This document shows positions 7,051-16,053 of a stretch of DNA of 64,000 bases, in pieces. The notes under the pieces are model-generated. The model worked only from the letters and a program-made list of their open reading frames with translations, searched no databases and was not told the origin of the DNA. Position 1 is the stretch's first letter, and each line of letters begins with the position of its first letter. This stretch comes from Limnohabitans sp. INBF002 (lineage in GTDB: Bacteria > Pseudomonadota > Gammaproteobacteria > Burkholderiales > Burkholderiaceae_C), in contig NZ_AP027055.1 of the NCBI RefSeq assembly GCF_027924905.1, forward strand, positions 620,001-684,000, given 5' to 3'. The translations under genes were made by a program, and so were the position numbers.

Positions 7051-8811
7051 ATGGGATGCACAAAGATGGTGTCACGGCAATTCACAGGAATCACACGCAG
7101 CACAGAAGCTGTGCTGGAGCACGTCGGTGATGCCGCATGGATCACGCGCATGTCATACGCTGCGAACGGGCAGGCTGAAACGCCTAAGCAAAGCGGTGGA
7201 CCTTTGCAAGGTTTGCGCTTCGCAGTGAAAGACAACATGGATGTGTTGGGCGTTGCCACCACAGCAGGCTGCCCCACATTCGCTTATGCCGCGCGTGAAG
7301 ATGCGCAGGTGGTGCATCGCTTGCTAGAGGCTGGTGCGAGCTTAGAAGGCAAAACCAACCTCGATCAATTTGCATGTGGACTGAACGGCACGCGCTCACC
7401 GTACGGGGCCGTACCCAACGCGTTCAATCCAGCGTATGTGTCTGGGGGCTCTAGTTCAGGCTCCGCCTATGTGGTGGCCACAGGTCAAGTTGACTTTGCA
7501 TTAGGCACCGACACTGCAGGCTCTGGCCGTGTGCCTGCTGGCCTGAACAACATCGTGGGCTTGAAGCCGTCGCGTGGTTTGATTTCTGCGCGGGGTGTGG
7601 TGCCTGCTGCACAAAACGTGGACTGTGTATCCATCTTTGCGCGCACAGTGGCGGTGGCTGCTGATGTCTTGCGTGCCTGCATGGGCTATGACGACGCTGA
7701 CCCGTTTTCGTGTCGCGTACCCATGGCGTCTCAAGCTTTGCCTGCTAGCTTTCGATTTGGTGTGCCCAATGCATTGAATTTCTTTGGCGACGCTTTGGCA
7801 GAGGCGGCTTTTGCGCAGGCCATTCAAAACCTCACGCGTTTAGGTGGACAAGCCGTCACCATCGACTATGCGCCTTTGGCCCAAGCTGCAGCCATGTTGT
7901 ACGAGAGCGCCTTGGTCAGTCAACGCTACGCCGCGGTACAGCCCTTCTTTGATGTCCATGAAGCGGACGTGATCGAACCCGTGCGCAGCATCATCGCCAA
8001 GGGGCGTCAGTACAGCGCGGCAGACTACATCCACGCAGAGATCGAACTCAAGCGCCTTGAGAAACAAGCCGAACGCATGTGGCAGCAAATGGACGTGTTG
8101 CTCGTACCTACCGCGCCCACGCATTACACGATTGCGCAAATGCAGGCCGACCCTGTGGTGTGCAACCGCAACTTGGGGCAGTACACCAACTTCGTCAATT
8201 TGTTTGACTACGCCGCTCTGTCTGTGCCCAGTCAAATTCGTGCCGATGGTTTGCCGTTTGGCATCACCTTGATTGGCCGTGCCGGTAGCGATTGGCAATT
8301 GGCCGACTTAGGCCAGCGCTACCACCACGCGACGGGCTTGCTGCAAGGCGCCACCGATGTGCCATTGCCTGAGCCTCGTGTCATTGCTGATTTGCAAACG
8401 CCAGCCACCATTCGCGTGGCCGTCGTGGGGGCGCACCTCAGTGGCATGCCCTTGAATCAACAGCTGACCGCACGCGGCGCACGTTTGGTGGGGTCTGTGC
8501 ATACGGCGCCTGACTACCGTTTCTTTGCATTGCCCAACTCACAACCACCTAAGCCTGGTTTGTTGCGTGTTGAGGCAGGGCAGGGGGCACCCATTGCTTT
8601 GGAAATTTGGGAAATGCCCGTGGCCCATTACGGCTCATTTGTCGCGTTGATCCCAGCGCCGCTAGGCATTGGGACTTTGGAACTTGCCGATGGCTCTACG
8701 GTGCAAGGCTTTCTGTGTGAGCCCCAAGCCTTGATCGAAGCGACAGACATCACGCATTTCGGCGGTTGGCGCGCGTATATCGCGAGCATCGCCGTCAACA
8801 CATCCACCTAA
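7051..8811 (+). CDS. atzF: Allophanate hydrolase (AtzF family)
   Basis: A 586-residue cytoplasmic enzyme releasing ammonia and CO2 from allophanate. Residues about 50-450 are the amidase-signature domain with Lys60 (RFAVKDN), the SGGSSSGS loop (Ser134/135) and the nucleophile Ser158 (GTDTAGSGR). Residues about 465-586 are the separate C-terminal domain typical of allophanate hydrolases (VAVVGAHLSGMPLN). The N-terminus is shorter than usual, and the start may be 7066 because the sigma-54 promoter gives a very short leader to 7051. No urea carboxylase gene lies nearby, so allophanate probably comes from another ureide route. First gene of an eight-gene operon. Confidence 0.9.
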   Translation: MGCTKMVSRQFTGITRSTEAVLEHVGDAAWITRMSYAANGQAETPKQSGGPLQGLRFAVKDNMDVLGVATTAGCPTFAYAAREDAQVVHRLLEAGASLEGKTNLDQFACGLNGTRSPYGAVPNAFNPAYVSGGSSSGSAYVVATGQVDFALGTDTAGSGRVPAGLNNIVGLKPSRGLISARGVVPAAQNVDCVSIFARTVAVAADVLRACMGYDDADPFSCRVPMASQALPASFRFGVPNALNFFGDALAEAAFAQAIQNLTRLGGQAVTIDYAPLAQAAAMLYESALVSQRYAAVQPFFDVHEADVIEPVRSIIAKGRQYSAADYIHAEIELKRLEKQAERMWQQMDVLLVPTAPTHYTIAQMQADPVVCNRNLGQYTNFVNLFDYAALSVPSQIRADGLPFGITLIGRAGSDWQLADLGQRYHHATGLLQGATDVPLPEPRVIADLQTPATIRVAVVGAHLSGMPLNQQLTARGARLVGSVHTAPDYRFFALPNSQPPKPGLLRVEAGQGAPIALEIWEMPVAHYGSFVALIPAPLGIGTLELADGSTVQGFLCEPQALIEATDITHFGGWRAYIASIAVNTST

Positions 8812-8849
8812 TTCTTCATTCACTTTTTCATCTACGTCTAGGAGCTTTC

Positions 8850-9869
8850 ATGACTGCCCATCTCAACACCACAGAGACCCATGTGACCACTTCACGTCGC
8901 AAACTGTTGCAAGCTGGCGCCGCCACGGCTGCGCTAGGCCTTATCGGTGCGCCCGCCATCGTCCATGCTGATGTAACTCCCAAAATACGCATCGGTTACT
9001 GGCCCATTGCGGCGGGTCTGCCTTTCTATGCCGCTTTGGAAAAAGGCTATTTCAAAGAAGCAGGCTTAGATGTGGAAGGTATCAAGTTTGCCGGTGCCGC
9101 ACAAATCATGGAAGCCATGTTGGCGGGTCGTTGCGACGGCAGCGCCAACGGGACCGGGTCGGCCAACTTGGCGATAGGTGAAATCGCAGCACCAGGTACC
9201 TTCAAGATCTTTGCATCGAACCCCAGTAACGTTAAAAACGTACTGGACGAGTTCTTGGTGCCCTTGGCTAGCCCTGTGAAAACCATGGCTGAACTCAAAG
9301 GCAAAAAAGTTGCATCAGGCCCTGGCATTCAAAACCTGACTTTGGCGAAAACTGTGTTGGAGCGCGCAGGTGCCACAGGCGCCATCGTGATTGAGTTGCC
9401 CATTGGTCAACACGTAGCGGCCTTGGCTGCTGGTCAAGTCGATGCGGTTTACACCTTGGAGCCCACCGGCACGATTGGTCGCTTGAACAACACTACCCGC
9501 GTATTGGAAGCTGGTGTGATTTCTAAATACATCTTGGGCGATGCTACGGCCCCTTGGTTTGGTGGCTCTGCGTCTTTGACGGCAGAGTTTGTCAAAAAGT
9601 ATCCCGTTGAAACCAAAAAATTCGTCACGGCTTACGCCAAAGGCATCGCCTTGGTGCGCAGCAACGCGGCTGAAGCCCGCCAATACCTCAAGGGCTATAC
9701 GGCGATCGAAGGTGCGTTGACCGCCGAGGTGCCCTTGGCCGCCTACACCTTGTACAACGAGTTCACAGCGAAAGACATTGCACACTTCCAGAAGTTCTTT
9801 GACTTGTTCTCAGACAAGGGCATCTTTCCCTCGCGCCTGATGGTCGACTCCATGCTCTACAAAGGCTAA
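8850..9869 (+). CDS. ABC transporter substrate-binding protein, NMT1/SsuA-like, Tat-exported
   Basis: A 339-residue periplasmic binding protein of the nitrate/taurine/thiamine-precursor class. A Tat signal with the twin-arginine motif SRRKLLQAG (residues 14-22) and a hydrophobic stretch ends near IVHADV; the binding fold follows (IRIGYWPIAAGLPFYAALEKGYF). The ATG at 8850 has a good ribosome-binding site (TAGGAG). It lies between allophanate hydrolase and the matching permease and ATPase, so its ligand is probably the nitrogen compound that the amidohydrolases process. Substrate identity is an inference. Confidence 0.88.
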   Translation: MTAHLNTTETHVTTSRRKLLQAGAATAALGLIGAPAIVHADVTPKIRIGYWPIAAGLPFYAALEKGYFKEAGLDVEGIKFAGAAQIMEAMLAGRCDGSANGTGSANLAIGEIAAPGTFKIFASNPSNVKNVLDEFLVPLASPVKTMAELKGKKVASGPGIQNLTLAKTVLERAGATGAIVIELPIGQHVAALAAGQVDAVYTLEPTGTIGRLNNTTRVLEAGVISKYILGDATAPWFGGSASLTAEFVKKYPVETKKFVTAYAKGIALVRSNAAEARQYLKGYTAIEGALTAEVPLAAYTLYNEFTAKDIAHFQKFFDLFSDKGIFPSRLMVDSMLYKG

Positions 9870-9872
9870 ACC

Positions 9873-10715
9873 ATGCACGAAGCCTCCACCGCTGTTTTCA
9901 TGAATGCGGCACAACAGGGCTTGGCGTCGCCTGTGCCGCCTACGGTTCCGTCGGCCAGTCGCTGGAGTCCTTGGCGCTTGATGCCGATGCTGGGCCCCTT
10001 GGTGTTGTTCATCATTTGGGATCTGGTGGTGCGCTTCAAGCTCATACCGCCCATCTTGTTGCCATCACCTTGGACCACGCTCAGCACGCTGTTCGTAGGG
10101 ATGGCGGGTGGCAGCTTGTCGGGCGACTTCGCCTACACCTTGATCCGCACCTTAGAGGCTTTTTTGATTGCCGCTGTGGTGGGCGTGCCCGTGGGCGTGT
10201 TGTTGGGCAGCAATGAGCGGGCTTACCGCAGTGTGGAGTTTGTGATTGACTTCTTTCGCTCCACCCCCTCGTCGGCGTTGATCCCTTTGTTCTTGATGAT
10301 CTTTGGTGTGTCTGACATCAACAAGGTGGCCATTGCCGCATTTGGTGCGCTCTTAATTGTGCTGTTCAACAGTGCCTATGGCGTGATCAATGCGCGCAAG
10401 CAACGCGTCATGGCTGCCAAAGTGATGGGGGCAACGCGTTGGCAAATTTTCAAAGACGTGTTGATCTGGGAGAGCTTGCAACCCACGTTTGTGGGGCTGC
10501 GCAGCGCGGTGTCGATGTCCTTGGTGATCGTCATCGTGGCTGAGATGTTCATTGGCTCAGAGCGAGGTTTGGGCCACCGCATCATCGACTCGCAACAGGT
10601 GATGAATGTGCGCGACATGTATGCCTCCATCTTGGCGGCAGGGGCTTTGGGTTATGTGTTGAATATTGTGTTTTTGGTGCTGGAAAAACGCATCGTGCAT
10701 TGGAGTGGAAGATAA
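9873..10715 (+). CDS. ABC transporter permease, SsuC/TauC-like
   Basis: A 280-residue inner-membrane permease with about six spans and the ATPase-docking EAA loop (AAKVMGATRWQIFKDVLI, about residues 178-195). It begins three bases after the binding-protein gene. A second possible start is the ATG at 9900. It works with the Tat-exported binding protein upstream and the ATPase downstream. Confidence 0.9.
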   Translation: MHEASTAVFMNAAQQGLASPVPPTVPSASRWSPWRLMPMLGPLVLFIIWDLVVRFKLIPPILLPSPWTTLSTLFVGMAGGSLSGDFAYTLIRTLEAFLIAAVVGVPVGVLLGSNERAYRSVEFVIDFFRSTPSSALIPLFLMIFGVSDINKVAIAAFGALLIVLFNSAYGVINARKQRVMAAKVMGATRWQIFKDVLIWESLQPTFVGLRSAVSMSLVIVIVAEMFIGSERGLGHRIIDSQQVMNVRDMYASILAAGALGYVLNIVFLVLEKRIVHWSGR

Positions 10716-10717
10716 AT

Positions 10718-11539
10718 ATGAGCGTCGTCCTCAACCCCATGATGGCGCCCGATCCAGCACCCGCACCTTTTGTGCCGGGTCCTGCGGGCACCCACATCAC
10801 CATCCGCAACATGACCAAATACTTTGCGGGTTGGCCGCTGTATGAGAACTTCAACTTGGACATTCCCAAGAACAAGATCGTCTCGGTATTTGGCCCCAAC
10901 GGTTGCGGCAAAAGCACCTTGATCAATATGATCGCGGGGTTGATTCCCATCGACAGTGGTGAGATCCTGTTTGATGGCAAATCTTTGAGCGAAACCAAAA
11001 TTGGCTACGTGTTTCAAAACTACCGTGAAGCCATGTTTCCGTGGATGCGTACCATTGACAACATCGCTTATCCGCTCAAGCTGGAAGGCAAGTCCAAAGC
11101 CGAAGTCGCGCAGCGTATGGAAGAGTTAGTGGCTTCGTTCGATGTGAAGTTTGACCTCAACCGCTACCCCTATGAGTTGTCAGGCGGCCAGCAACAAACA
11201 GCGTCCATCATGCGAGCTTTGGCGCCCAAGCCTGAAGTGCTGTTTTTGGATGAGCCGTTTTCTGCGTTGGACTTTGAGATGACTTTGTTCATCCGCGAAA
11301 AACTGCAAGATGTGTTCATGCAGACCGGCACCACCATGTTGCTGGTGTCGCATGACTTGGAAGAGGCCGTATATTTGGCAGACCAAATTTTGTTGCTCAC
11401 CAAGCGTCCCACTCAAGTGGCTGAAATTTTGGATTACAACGATGCGCGTCCGCGCACCATCGAAACGCTGACACAACCCAGCTTCATCGATGCGAAAAAA
11501 CTCAGCCTTGAAATCTTCCAACGCGAGGTGCGTAAATGA
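10718..11539 (+). CDS. ABC transporter ATP-binding protein, SsuB/TauB-like
   Basis: A 273-residue ATPase with Walker A GPNGCGKST (residues 59-67), signature LSGGQQQ (from residue 154), Walker B VLFLDEP (174-180) and the H-loop VSHDLEEA. The segment after the signature reads QQQTASIMRAL where most relatives have an Arg-Val pair (QRVAIARAL). The ATG at 10718 lies two bases after the permease stop; the longer frame from 10700 runs into the permease gene. Its stop overlaps the next start by four bases. It powers the importer of the first ureide operon. Confidence 0.9.
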   Translation: MSVVLNPMMAPDPAPAPFVPGPAGTHITIRNMTKYFAGWPLYENFNLDIPKNKIVSVFGPNGCGKSTLINMIAGLIPIDSGEILFDGKSLSETKIGYVFQNYREAMFPWMRTIDNIAYPLKLEGKSKAEVAQRMEELVASFDVKFDLNRYPYELSGGQQQTASIMRALAPKPEVLFLDEPFSALDFEMTLFIREKLQDVFMQTGTTMLLVSHDLEEAVYLADQILLLTKRPTQVAEILDYNDARPRTIETLTQPSFIDAKKLSLEIFQREVRK

Positions 11540-11727
11540 CGGAGCAAGAGACCTTGGCCTTTGTGCTCGCCTCTTCCAAGGCACTGGGCATTCCCTTGGA
11601 GGCCGAGCGCGCAGCGCGTGTGGCCGCCCATCTGCACCGCACCGTGGCCATGGCTCAGATGTTGGAAGGTGCACATCTCACGCCTGCCGATGAGCCTGCT
11701 GAAATCTTTTGCCCCAAGTCGCATTGA
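11536..11727 (+). CDS. atzG: AtzG/HpxX-like small subunit (DUF4089)
   Basis: A 63-residue, mostly helical protein ending in the family pattern DEPAEIF. Proteins of this kind (AtzG of Pseudomonas sp. ADP, HpxX of Klebsiella) are needed to fold and stabilise the adjacent AtzE/HpxY amidohydrolase, with which they form a complex. Here the gene overlaps the ATPase gene by four bases (ATGA) and ends two bases before the amidase start, the same order as in atzG-atzE. The short length alone would make the call weak; the position makes it convincing. Confidence 0.83.
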   Translation: MTEQETLAFVLASSKALGIPLEAERAARVAAHLHRTVAMAQMLEGAHLTPADEPAEIFCPKSH

Positions 11728-11729
11728 CC

Positions 11730-13127
11730 ATGGATACACAACAACTTTCCACCGAGGCAGTGGCCCAAGGCATTGCCAACGGCCAGTTCACGGCCAGCGA
11801 GGTGTTGGTCGCCTACATGCAACGCATTGAGACGACCGATGCCAAGGTCAACGCCTTCACCACGCCTTGCTTTGAGCGTGCGGTGCAAGAGGCCAAGGCC
11901 ATTGACCAACGCCGAACGCGTGGTGACACTTTGCCACCTTTGGCTGGTGTGCCTTATGCGGTGAAGAACCTTTACGACATCCAAGGCACGGTCACCTTGG
12001 CAGGCTCAACCGTGAATCAAACCAACCCACCTGCTCAGGCCGACGCCTTCTTGGTGCAGCAGATGCAAGCAGCGGGTGCCGTGCTGGTGGGCGCCTTAAA
12101 CATGGACGAGTTCGCCTATGGCTTCACCACCGAGAACACGCATTACGGCCCCAGCCACAACCCGCACGATCTCTCCCGAATTGCAGGCGGATCTTCTGGT
12201 GGCTCGGGCGCAGCCGTGGCAGCACGACAGGTGCCGTTGTCCTTGGGGTCAGATACCAATGGCTCCATTCGCGTGCCCGCCTCTTTGTGTGGCGTGTGGG
12301 GCTTGAAGCCCACCTTTGGGCGCTTGTCAAGGCGTGGCACCTACCCGTTTGTGCACAGCATTGACCATCTAGGTCCCTTTGCCGACTCGCTCCAAGGTTT
12401 GGGCTTGGCCTACGACGCCTTACAGGGTGTCGACGCGTATGACCCAGGCTGCCACGCCAAGCGTGTGGAGCCGGTGTCATCGACTCTGCATCACGGCTTG
12501 CATGGCTTGCGCATCGGTGTTTTGGATGGGTACTTTCACGACTTCGCGACGGCACCTGCACGACAGGTAGTGCAAGACGCTGCCCACGCTTTAGGTGTGA
12601 CGCAGACGCTGTCTTGGCCTGAAGCCGCCATGGCCCGTGCTGCGGCGTTCATCATCACGGCCAGTGAAGGTGGGCAGTTGCACCTAGACCATTTGCGCAC
12701 ACAAGCCGATGCGATGGAGCCTTTGTCGGTCGACCGTTTCATCGCTGGGGCATTGCAGCCCGCAGCTTGGTATGTGCAAGCCCAACGCTTTCGACGTATC
12801 TACCGCGAAAAAGTGAATGCCTTGTTTGAAGATTGGGATGTGTTGCTGGCACCCGCCACGCCCGTGAGTGCACCCACGATTGGCACCGAATGGTTGGATT
12901 TGAATGGGCAACAACTGCCCAGCCGCGCAGCGATGGGTTTACTCACGCAACCCATTTCTTTCGCAGGCTGTCCTGTGGTGGTGGCACCTATGTGGCCCAA
13001 CGGCACCGAGGGCATGCCCCTTGGTGTGCAAGTGATTGCTGCGCCTTGGCGTGAAGAGGCCGCATTTCGTGTGGCCCATGTGCTGTCGCAAAGTGGCGCA
13101 GCAGGTTTGAAAAAAATGGGGTTTTAA
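11730..13127 (+). CDS. atzE: AtzE/HpxY-family amidohydrolase
   Basis: A 465-residue amidase-signature enzyme. The catalytic set is visible: Lys79 (VPYAVKN), the cis-Ser loop GGSSGGSG (about Ser155) and the nucleophile Ser179 (SDTNGSIRVPAS). AtzE hydrolyses 1-carboxybiuret in cyanuric acid breakdown, and HpxY acts in oxalurate/oxamate use; sequence alone does not separate these. GatA is unlikely because an AtzG-like partner sits directly upstream and no gatC/gatB is present. ATG 11730 is preferred over the frame from 11709, which overlaps the small subunit. Confidence 0.85.
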   Translation: MDTQQLSTEAVAQGIANGQFTASEVLVAYMQRIETTDAKVNAFTTPCFERAVQEAKAIDQRRTRGDTLPPLAGVPYAVKNLYDIQGTVTLAGSTVNQTNPPAQADAFLVQQMQAAGAVLVGALNMDEFAYGFTTENTHYGPSHNPHDLSRIAGGSSGGSGAAVAARQVPLSLGSDTNGSIRVPASLCGVWGLKPTFGRLSRRGTYPFVHSIDHLGPFADSLQGLGLAYDALQGVDAYDPGCHAKRVEPVSSTLHHGLHGLRIGVLDGYFHDFATAPARQVVQDAAHALGVTQTLSWPEAAMARAAAFIITASEGGQLHLDHLRTQADAMEPLSVDRFIAGALQPAAWYVQAQRFRRIYREKVNALFEDWDVLLAPATPVSAPTIGTEWLDLNGQQLPSRAAMGLLTQPISFAGCPVVVAPMWPNGTEGMPLGVQVIAAPWREEAAFRVAHVLSQSGAAGLKKMGF

Positions 13128-13502
13128 ATGGACATCAATTTACCCGACGTGGTCGCTGAGGTGAGTGCCGCCTTTGAGCGGTATGAGCATGCGCTGGTGC
13201 ACAACGAGGTGGAGGTGTTGGATGAGTTGTTTCACAACAGCCCACACACCTTGCGCTACGGCGCGACTGAGAATTTGTATGGTTATCACGCTATTCAAGC
13301 CTTTCGTGCCAGCCGTCCTTCGCAAGGCTTGGCACGCGAACGCATGAACATCGTCATCACCACCTACGGCCACGACTTTGCCACCGCCAACACCGAATTT
13401 CAAAGGGTGGGCAGCGAGCGAACCGGACGCCAAAGCCAAACCTGGGTTCGCACGCCTGAAGGTTGGCGCGTAGTGGCCGCACACGTCAGCCTGTTGGCAT
13501 GA
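13128..13502 (+). CDS. hpxZ: HpxZ/AtzH-like protein (DUF3225, SnoaL fold)
   Basis: A 124-residue protein of the NTF2/SnoaL type (conserved [11 protein letters not shown] and FRASRP segments and the C-terminal [17 protein letters not shown]). HpxZ accompanies HpxWXY in Klebsiella, and AtzH of Pseudomonas sp. ADP decarboxylates 1,3-dicarboxyurea to allophanate. The gene starts at the base after the amidase stop and overlaps the GntR gene by four bases. An AtzH-type activity would feed the allophanate hydrolase at the head of this operon. That link is inferred from context. Confidence 0.8.
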   Translation: MDINLPDVVAEVSAAFERYEHALVHNEVEVLDELFHNSPHTLRYGATENLYGYHAIQAFRASRPSQGLARERMNIVITTYGHDFATANTEFQRVGSERTGRQSQTWVRTPEGWRVVAAHVSLLA

Positions 13503-14200
13503 GTGTCAAACATCCGGTGCGTGACCCTTCGCGCGCGGATGCGGTGTACGCGCAACTTAAGCGCGACATTTCAGAATTTCGGTGGTTGCCAGGTGACCGC
13601 TTCACCGAGATGGAAGTGTGCGATCGACATCAGGTGTCACGCACGCCGGCTCGGCAAGCACTGTTTCGTTTGCGCCAAGAAGGCTTTGTGGATGTGCACT
13701 TTCGCAGCGGCTGGGAAGTCAAGCCGTTTGACTTTGAAAAGTTTGACCACCTCTATGATTTGCGCATCTTGATTGAAACCACGGCTGTTCAACGCTTGTG
13801 CCAGCCCGAAGCACACGCCGTCGATCTGAGGGTGTTGGCTGAACAAGCCCGTATTTGGATGGTGGACGAGCACGAGCGGTGCACCGATCGTGCGTGCGTG
13901 GCGGAATGGGACGAGGCCTTTCACATCGCTTTGGTGCAAGCCTGTGGGAATCCCGAAATGTTGCGTGTACACCGAGAAATCAGTGAGCGCATTCGCAGCG
14001 TGCGCCGTTTGGACTTCACGCTGCAAGACCGCATCCAAGCCACGTACGTTGAACACGCGCGAATTTTGCAAGCTGTGTTGGGGCGACAAGCCGATGCCGT
14101 TAACACATTGTTGACTTCCCATATTCAAGCCAGTCAATCGCAAGTGCGCAACATCACCTTGCATCAAATACATCAAGCACGACGGCTTGCGGCCAATTGA
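13499..14200 (+). CDS. GntR-family regulator, FCD type
   Basis: A 233-residue regulator: winged helix-turn-helix in residues about 13-75 ([19 protein letters not shown]) and an all-helical FCD ligand domain behind it ([11 protein letters not shown], then the His/Asp metal-site region [15 protein letters not shown]). It is the last gene of the first operon (ATGA overlap with the HpxZ-like gene) and faces the regulatory region of the second, making it a candidate controller of both. ATG 13499 replaces the longer frame, which runs into the previous gene. Confidence 0.9.
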   Translation: MSVKHPVRDPSRADAVYAQLKRDISEFRWLPGDRFTEMEVCDRHQVSRTPARQALFRLRQEGFVDVHFRSGWEVKPFDFEKFDHLYDLRILIETTAVQRLCQPEAHAVDLRVLAEQARIWMVDEHERCTDRACVAEWDEAFHIALVQACGNPEMLRVHREISERIRSVRRLDFTLQDRIQATYVEHARILQAVLGRQADAVNTLLTSHIQASQSQVRNITLHQIHQARRLAAN

Positions 14201-14212
14201 GGTTGCATTCAC

Positions 14213-14233
14213 GTGCACAGAATTTGTGTGCAC
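14213..14233. promoter_or_regulatory. Perfect inverted repeat, probable regulator site
   Basis: GTGCACA-N7-TGTGCAC, seven-base arms without mismatch, 13 bases behind the GntR gene and about 155 bases upstream of the -24 element at 14388. The distance suits an upstream activator site. The spacing differs from the NtrC consensus (TGCAC-N7-GTGCA; here N9). Confidence 0.6.
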
Positions 14234-14263
14234 ATCAGAATTTTTTGGACGATTTTGGTGCGC

Positions 14264-14273
14264 TTGCATGCAA
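14264..14273. repeat. TTGCATGCAA palindrome, copy 1
   Basis: Ten-base perfect palindrome followed by TC. The same 12 bases recur at 14396-14407 over the -12 region of the sigma-54 promoter. It may be half of an operator pair 132 bases apart. Confidence 0.5.
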
Positions 14274-14387
14274 TCAATTCAACGGAACCATCCCAATTTG
14301 ACGTGCTGATAATTTTTGAATGAGTGCAATTTTCGAAAAACACATTGAAAACAACGAACTAGAAAAAACAAATTAAAAATTTCAAAA

Positions 14388-14404
14388 TTGGCACGTTGCA
14401 TGCA
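14388..14404 (+). promoter_or_regulatory. Sigma-54 promoter of the Dpp-like/HpxW operon with overlapping operator
   Basis: TTGGCACG-TTGC-ATGCA has a perfect -24 element and a -12 element with one change, with exact spacing. The predicted start near 14415 leaves about 25 bases before the ATG at 14440. TTGCATGCAA (14396-14405) lies across the -12 element, so a bound repressor would block the polymerase. The region 14201-14439 is A/T-rich. Confidence 0.75.
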
Positions 14405-14439
14405 ATCTATGAAGTGTTCTTTTCACTTTGGAGCATTTC

Positions 14440-16053
14440 ATGAAATCTGTTCGCAAGCAACTCCCTCGATGGCTGGTCGCATTGCCCATCGCCATGCTGA
14501 TTAGCGCAGGTGTGCAAGCGGAGACCGTTGCACGTTACGGCATCTCTATGGCGGACATCCCGCTTACCACGGGTCAACCCGATCGTGGAGCAGGCGCATA
14601 TCAATTCACTGGTCACACCTTGTATGACCCGCTGGTTGCTTGGGAAGCCAACATTGGCACTCGTCCGGGTAAGTTGGTGCCAGGTTTGGCCAGTGCTTGG
14701 AAGGTCGATCCTAAAGACAACAAGAAATGGGTATTCACCCTGCGCAAAGGTGTGAAGTTCCATGATGGCTCAGAGCTCAAAGCTGACGCTGTGGTGTGGA
14801 ACTTGGACAAAGTCTTGGCCGACAAGTCGCCTCAATTTGACGCGAAGCAAAGTGCGCAAGTGCGTCCCCGTATTCCATCGATTGCGTCATACCGCGTGGT
14901 GGATGAATACACCGTGGAGATCACCACCAAAGATGTGGACGCGCTCTTTCCGTACCAACTGCCTTGGTTCTTGATTTCAAGCCCCGCACAGTGGGAAAAG
15001 CTGGGTCGCGACTGGAGCAAGTTGGCCAGCCAACCTTCGGGCACAGGCCCCTTCAAGCTCGATAAATTAGTGCCGCGCGAACGCGCTGAGTTGGTGAAAA
15101 ACGTAGCCTATTGGGACAAAAACCGCATTGCCAAAACGGATCGCATCATTTTGATGCCCATTCCAGACGCCATGACCCGTGCCAACGCCTTGTTGAACGG
15201 TCAGGTTGACATCATTGAAACGCCGCCACCGGATGTGTTGCCGCAACTCAAAAGCTCAGGTTTCAAACTGGTGCAAAACGTGACGCCGCATGTGTGGCCG
15301 TATCACTTTTCCACGTTGCCGGGTTCGCCTTGGACCGACATTCGCGTGCGCAAAGCAGCCAACTTGGCGATTGACCGTGATGCGATTGTGAAGTTGCTCA
15401 ATGGCTTGGCGACACCTGCTAAAGGTCAGCTCGACAAAACCAGCCCATGGTTTGGGAAGCCATCGTTCAAGATTGGTTACGACGTCAAAGCGGCTAAGGC
15501 CTTGATGGCGCAAGCGGGCTACAGCCCGGCCAAACCACTCAAAGCCAAAGTCATCATTGCGCAGGGCGGTACGGGTCAAATGTTGTCTTTGCCGATGAAC
15601 GAATTCATTCAACAAAGCTTGGCTGAGGTCGGTATTCAGCTGGAGTTTGAAGTGGTTGAGTTAGAGAACTTGTACCTGCACTGGCGCAACGGTGCCAAGG
15701 CTGAGATGAATGCCGGCAAAGGCATCAGTGCGATCAACTTGGGCTATGTCACCGCCGACCCGTTTTATGCCATCACACGCTTTGTGGACAGCCGTTACAT
15801 CGCGCCAAACGGGGTGAACTGGGGTGGGTACAACAACCCCAAAGTGGACGGTGCGATTGACACCATTCGTAAGAATTTTGACACCAAGATTCAAGACAAG
15901 CTGCTCGCTGAAATTCACGAAACCATGGTGGACGATGCGCTCATGCTGTGGGTTGTGCATGACGTGAACCCTCATGCCATGTCGCCGAAGGTTCAAGAGT
16001 TTGTGCAAGCACAACACTGGTTCCAAGACCTCACAACCATTCGCATGAAATAA
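14440..16053 (+). CDS. ABC transporter substrate-binding protein, DppA/OppA-like
   Basis: A 537-residue periplasmic binding protein of the SBP_bac_5 family with a Sec signal peptide (basic start, hydrophobic core, cut after GVQA near residue 27). The fold is recognisable from TLYDPLVAWE, WVFTLRKGVKFHDG and RKAANLAIDRDAI. The ATG at 14440 is preceded by GGAG at a good distance. It stands alone behind a sigma-54 promoter and heads an eight-gene operon. Family members bind peptides, nickel, glutathione or opines; with an HpxW-like enzyme in the operon, the ligand here may be a small amidated acid rather than a peptide. Confidence 0.88.
   Translation: MKSVRKQLPRWLVALPIAMLISAGVQAETVARYGISMADIPLTTGQPDRGAGAYQFTGHTLYDPLVAWEANIGTRPGKLVPGLASAWKVDPKDNKKWVFTLRKGVKFHDGSELKADAVVWNLDKVLADKSPQFDAKQSAQVRPRIPSIASYRVVDEYTVEITTKDVDALFPYQLPWFLISSPAQWEKLGRDWSKLASQPSGTGPFKLDKLVPRERAELVKNVAYWDKNRIAKTDRIILMPIPDAMTRANALLNGQVDIIETPPPDVLPQLKSSGFKLVQNVTPHVWPYHFSTLPGSPWTDIRVRKAANLAIDRDAIVKLLNGLATPAKGQLDKTSPWFGKPSFKIGYDVKAAKALMAQAGYSPAKPLKAKVIIAQGGTGQMLSLPMNEFIQQSLAEVGIQLEFEVVELENLYLHWRNGAKAEMNAGKGISAINLGYVTADPFYAITRFVDSRYIAPNGVNWGGYNNPKVDGAIDTIRKNFDTKIQDKLLAEIHETMVDDALMLWVVHDVNPHAMSPKVQEFVQAQHWFQDLTTIRMK

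Noticed and set aside
14213..14233. The inverted repeat as a canonical NtrC site
   Set aside because: The spacing between TGCAC and GTGCA is nine bases, whereas NtrC sites have seven; kept only as an unnamed regulator site.
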